A program made the position numbers and the translations under genes. This document shows, in pieces, positions 61,021-64,000 of a stretch of 64,000 nucleotides of DNA. Each line of letters starts with the position of its first letter. The first letter of the stretch is position 1. Below the pieces are notes generated by a model. The model was not told the DNA's origin. It was given only the letters and a program-made list of their open reading frames with translations, and did no database searches. The stretch comes from an uncultured Fluviicola sp. (lineage in GTDB: Bacteria > Bacteroidota > Bacteroidia > Flavobacteriales > Crocinitomicaceae): the NCBI RefSeq assembly GCF_946478805.1, contig NZ_CAMLDC010000003.1:62001-126000 (forward strand). The letters run 5' to 3'.

Positions 61021-62181
61021 TTGAAAACATACGGATCCAATTTCTGGAAGTTAAGCTTTTCCATGCTTCTTTTCACAACGAGTTACAATATTGTGATTCC
61101 GGAAATGAATGCCTTTCTGACCGATCTTGGTTCTCCCAATCTAAAAGGATTGATCATTGCTTTGTTCACTATCTCTGCAGGTTTTACAAGACCGTTTTCA
61201 GGAAAACTCTCCGACATTATCGGGCGCAAAAAAGTTATGTTGATTGGATTGCTGATTTCTGTTGTGGTCTGTTCACTTTATTCGTTTGCCTTCGCTGCGT
61301 GGTTTTTACTCGTATTGCGTTTTCTGCATGGATTCAGTGTCGGGTTTTACCCAACCGGTGCCACCGCATTGATTACCGATATACTTCCTGAAGACAAGCG
61401 TGGCTTCGGGATGGGGCTTTGGGGAACTTTTATCTCGATCGGGATGGGAATCGGACAAGGGCTTTCAAGCTTTATCGTGGAAATTGGAAACCGGGAAGCC
61501 TTGTTTTTCACTGCCGCCCTGTTCACTGCCTTGTCTTATATCCTGTATTTCAACGTAAAGGAAACATTGGCAAAGACAACTAAATTCCAGTGGGATCATC
61601 TCCGTATCAAGTCGGATGAAATCATTGAACCAAGTGTCATTCCTGTTGCCGTTGTCATGTTCTTATCCGCCATGTGTTCCGGTATAATCCTGGTTCTGTC
61701 TCCCGACATTTCGGACCATTTGCATATTGGAAACAAAGGAGCTTTTTTCATTTTTTATGTGTTGGCAACTATTCTCATTCGCCTCGTAACCGGAAAGGTA
61801 TCCGATACTTATGGAAGAAGGCAAACCTTGGTTGTTGGAATGGTGATCTTGTGTGTTTCGATGATCCTTATCGGGATGGCCACCACCGAAACCTGGTATT
61901 ACATCGCTTCTATTATTTTCGGGGTCGCAACCGGAATTATCTCTCCTACCATTTTTGCATGGACAGCAGACTTATCGCCGAAAACCAGGAGAGGCCGTGG
62001 AACCGGAACCATGTTTATTGCACTTGAATTTGGGATTCTCAGTGGAGCTTTAACTACCAATATCTGGTACCGGAATAACCTGGAATCTATCTGGAACGTG
62101 TTTTTATTTGGAGCAGGAATGGCATTTCTTTGCATCATTTACCTGCTTTGGCACCTGAAGACGGTGAAATCAAGACACTAG
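61021..62181 (+). CDS. MFS transporter
   Basis: 386 aa beginning with TTG (MKTYGSNFWKLSFSMLLFTT); the next methionine would cut the first helix. About 12 TM segments. Motif A is GKLSDIIGRKK (61-71), repeated as GKVSDTYGRRQ, and helix 4 ends LHGFSVGFYPTGATALITD. It exports or imports an unknown solute by proton coupling. It overlaps the convergent NlpC/P60 gene by 4 bp. Confidence 0.85.
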   Translation: MKTYGSNFWKLSFSMLLFTTSYNIVIPEMNAFLTDLGSPNLKGLIIALFTISAGFTRPFSGKLSDIIGRKKVMLIGLLISVVVCSLYSFAFAAWFLLVLRFLHGFSVGFYPTGATALITDILPEDKRGFGMGLWGTFISIGMGIGQGLSSFIVEIGNREALFFTAALFTALSYILYFNVKETLAKTTKFQWDHLRIKSDEIIEPSVIPVAVVMFLSAMCSGIILVLSPDISDHLHIGNKGAFFIFYVLATILIRLVTGKVSDTYGRRQTLVVGMVILCVSMILIGMATTETWYYIASIIFGVATGIISPTIFAWTADLSPKTRRGRGTGTMFIALEFGILSGALTTNIWYRNNLESIWNVFLFGAGMAFLCIIYLLWHLKTVKSRH

Positions 62182-62774
62182 TTCTTTGGAGCGATGCCTC
62201 CGTAATCCAGACGTTTTGCTTTTAGATAGCGCGGAACATAATAACCACTGTTATTGAATGTGTCAATGATCACACCTCGGGAAGTGGAACTGTGAATGAA
62301 CTTGATAACACCTGCTTTCACTTCGACTACCATTGCAACGTGTCCAACTCCGGAAGAGCCGGTATTTCTCCCTTTAAAGAACATCAGATCTCCAGGTTGC
62401 AGTTCTGAAAGCTTCACAGTTTTTCCAAATTCAGCAATTCCCGGGCTGGATCGGGATAAACGCATTCCGAAGTTCCCCATGACGTAGTAGATGAATCCAC
62501 TGCAATCAAAACCTGAAGGTGTAGAACCAGCATAATGATACGGTGTTCCTAAAAATTTCTTTGCGAATTGAATGATTTCTTCTACCTGTTTATTGATTTT
62601 AGGAGCTGAATCGTTAGAAGCGATTGCTTGCGAAGCAGATGAATTGGCTTGCTTCATCAGGGTGTCAGAAGACACCTGACTCTTTTGAGGTAAAGAACCT
62701 GTAGCTGTTTGTGCCTGAAGCACGTTGCTCACAAGAAGCACAGCTATCGAAAATATGTAAGTTTTTAAGGACAT
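62178..62774 (-). CDS. NlpC/P60 (C40) peptidoglycan peptidase
   Basis: 198 aa. A signal peptide (MSLKTYIFSIAVLLVSNVLQ-AQ), Ser/Ala-rich linker, then the NlpC/P60 domain with C91 in FDCSGFIY, H145 in GVGHVAMV and H161 in FIHSS. It cuts D-Glu-mDAP bonds in peptidoglycan. The ATG at 62774 is 3 bp after a run of T. It is divergent from the MerR-type gene. Confidence 0.9.
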   Translation of the reverse strand: MSLKTYIFSIAVLLVSNVLQAQTATGSLPQKSQVSSDTLMKQANSSASQAIASNDSAPKINKQVEEIIQFAKKFLGTPYHYAGSTPSGFDCSGFIYYVMGNFGMRLSRSSPGIAEFGKTVKLSELQPGDLMFFKGRNTGSSGVGHVAMVVEVKAGVIKFIHSSTSRGVIIDTFNNSGYYVPRYLKAKRLDYGGIAPKN

Positions 62775-62830
62775 AATATTTCTGACGGTGCAAAATTATC
62801 ATTATTTTCACAAAATCAAAATGATTGGTC

Positions 62831-63172
62831 TTGAGCAAATTAGATAATATCGTATTAACCAAGTTGTATTACTCCATTGGGGAGGTCGCTGCCATATTTG
62901 ATGTAAACACTTCGCTGATAAGGTTTTGGGAGAAAGAATTCACTGTAATCCAACCTAAAAAAAACAAAAAAGGAAATCGCTTATTCACAGTAAAGGACAT
63001 TGAGCATTTTAACAAGATTTACCAACTGGTAAAGGAACAAGGTTATACGCTTGATGGAGCAAAAAAAGCTTTGAAATCAGGTGAAAAAGCTCATTCGGAA
63101 GGCAATCAGAACGAGGTGCTGATTGACAAACTGGAAAAAATCAAATCACAGTTGTTGGCGTTGAAGAAATAA
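62831..63172 (+). CDS. MerR-family transcriptional regulator
   Basis: 113 aa from TTG 62831; an earlier TTG at 62825 is also in frame, and no in-frame ATG exists nearby. YYSIGEVAAIFDVNTSLIRF, WEKEFTVIQPKKNKKGNRLF is the MerR winged helix, with ALDGAKKALK-like TLDGAKKALK and a C-terminal coiled coil. Bacteroidota members of this small type flank cell-wall genes. It may regulate the divergent peptidase. Confidence 0.85.
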   Translation: MSKLDNIVLTKLYYSIGEVAAIFDVNTSLIRFWEKEFTVIQPKKNKKGNRLFTVKDIEHFNKIYQLVKEQGYTLDGAKKALKSGEKAHSEGNQNEVLIDKLEKIKSQLLALKK

Positions 63173-63291
63173 TTCCTAATTGTGGCTAATCTAACTGTCA
63201 TCAAAGGTAATTCCGCAATATTACGTCACCAACTTTAAATAACACCACTTATCTCACTGTAAAACAAGTTGTCAATTCATTTAATTCGTAA

Positions 63292-64000
63292 TTAATTTTT
63301 ATAATACGATTGATACAAATAATTCAACGCCGCTTTAATATCGTTTTCACTGATCAGATGATTCCACGAGCATCCTCCGATTTTATCCAAAAAGCACGTT
63401 CTTACACCTTGTTGGTCATTCTTCTTATCATTCTTCATTAACTCAAGCATGATACCGACTCCTGTCAACAGATCTTCCGGACAAGGATATAAAGCCATCA
63501 TCACTTGCACGATCTCATTCAGCTCCTCGGTTTCGAGTGTTCCTTTCTCATTCGATAAAAAAGCTTCCGCAATGATTCCAAGTGCGACACAATTCCCGTG
63601 TGAAATTGGGTTCAAATCCAGATAATATCCTTCAATCGCATGACCGATCGTGTGACCGAAGTTCAGCGATTTGCGGATTCCTTTTTCATTCGGGTCTTCA
63701 TTCACGACCTTAGCCTTGATTGCAATCGATTTCTCAAGAAGTTTGGCGACATTTTCTTCTGAAAACAATTCATCCTGCTTACTGGCTATTAATCTGTCCC
63801 ATTCTTTCTTATCTGAAATCAAAGCATGTTTCAACACTTCTGCAAAACCACTTCGCCACTCTTCTTCAGGTAAAGTTGCCAGGAAACGTTGATCAACAAA
63901 AACAGTTACAGGATCATAAAAAGTACCTATCTGATTCTTAAAATTACCCAAATCAATCCCCGTCTTCCCCCCGATAGACGCATCCACCATTCCCAACAGG
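63292..64000 (-). CDS. aroB: 3-dehydroquinate synthase, C-terminal part (cut by the window end)
   Basis: About 236 residues of the C-terminal part are visible; the start lies beyond the right edge. GMVDASIGGKTGIDLGNFKN, the zinc ligands E/H in FAEVLKHALI, NFGHTIGHAIEG and ISHGNCVALG are all present. It converts DAHP to 3-dehydroquinate in the shikimate pathway. Confidence 0.95.
   Translation of the reverse strand, partial: LLGMVDASIGGKTGIDLGNFKNQIGTFYDPVTVFVDQRFLATLPEEEWRSGFAEVLKHALISDKKEWDRLIASKQDELFSEENVAKLLEKSIAIKAKVVNEDPNEKGIRKSLNFGHTIGHAIEGYYLDLNPISHGNCVALGIIAEAFLSNEKGTLETEELNEIVQVMMALYPCPEDLLTGVGIMLELMKNDKKNDQQGVRTCFLDKIGGCSWNHLISENDIKAALNYLYQSYYKN

Overview
The window is chromosomal DNA of a low-GC member of the Bacteroidota, most likely a flavobacterium of the Crocinitomicaceae/Fluviicola type (inference). 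Supporting signs are a type IX secretion (T9SS) sorting domain on a giant adhesin, DUF3822-rsmD-coaD gene order, RteC-like and SymE-like genes beside a Bacteroidota-type tyrosine integrase, several TAnnTTTG -7 promoter elements, few Shine-Dalgarno sites and tRNA genes without encoded CCA.

Layout. (1) 1-7009: ordinary chromosome with an HD hydrolase, DUF1801 protein, secreted MBL-fold protein, LytTR membrane regulator, tRNA-Ala(GGC), GNAT, TPR, a small membrane protein and a GH64-like protein. (2) About 7010-34592: a 27.6-kb genomic island in the 3' end of tRNA-Lys(TTT), bounded by 13-bp direct repeats, with integrase and SymE-like gene at the tRNA end. No relaxase or conjugation genes are visible. 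Its backbone is DnaC-like ATPase, helix-turn-helix proteins, amidase, RteC-like protein, and a cassette of a 249-aa protein with three small proteins at the far end. Its cargo looks like a defence island: AAA ATPase + DUF4276, a GIY-YIG-like protein beside a GC-rich apparently noncoding stretch, a two-gene operon with a four-TM partner, and a Type ISP-like restriction-modification (RM) gene followed by a GHKL ATPase with a possible nuclease domain. (3) 34593-64000: chromosome again, with a receiver-domain protein, thioesterase, 3,618-aa adhesin, a 767-aa secreted protein with a PrsW-type protease, RecD-like helicase, DUF3822-rsmD-coaD, and housekeeping genes to a cut-off aroB.

The most striking object is nested in the island. 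A 5,764-bp IS1595-family transposon (18354-24117, imperfect terminal inverted repeats, 8-bp target duplications) sits inside the RM gene. Removing it with one duplication rejoins the halves in frame as a 1,635-aa protein. It carries a CPBP protease, lipoproteins, regulators, several very small genes and, immediately upstream of the transposase start codon, a complete class II tRNA. That tRNA has a serine-type body (G73, a long variable arm, acceptor stem like that of E. coli tRNA-Ser(UGA)) but a UAA anticodon, which reads the leucine codon UUA.

All calls come from reading sequence and translations. No database search or structure prediction was run; family names rest on recognised motifs and vary in certainty as scored.
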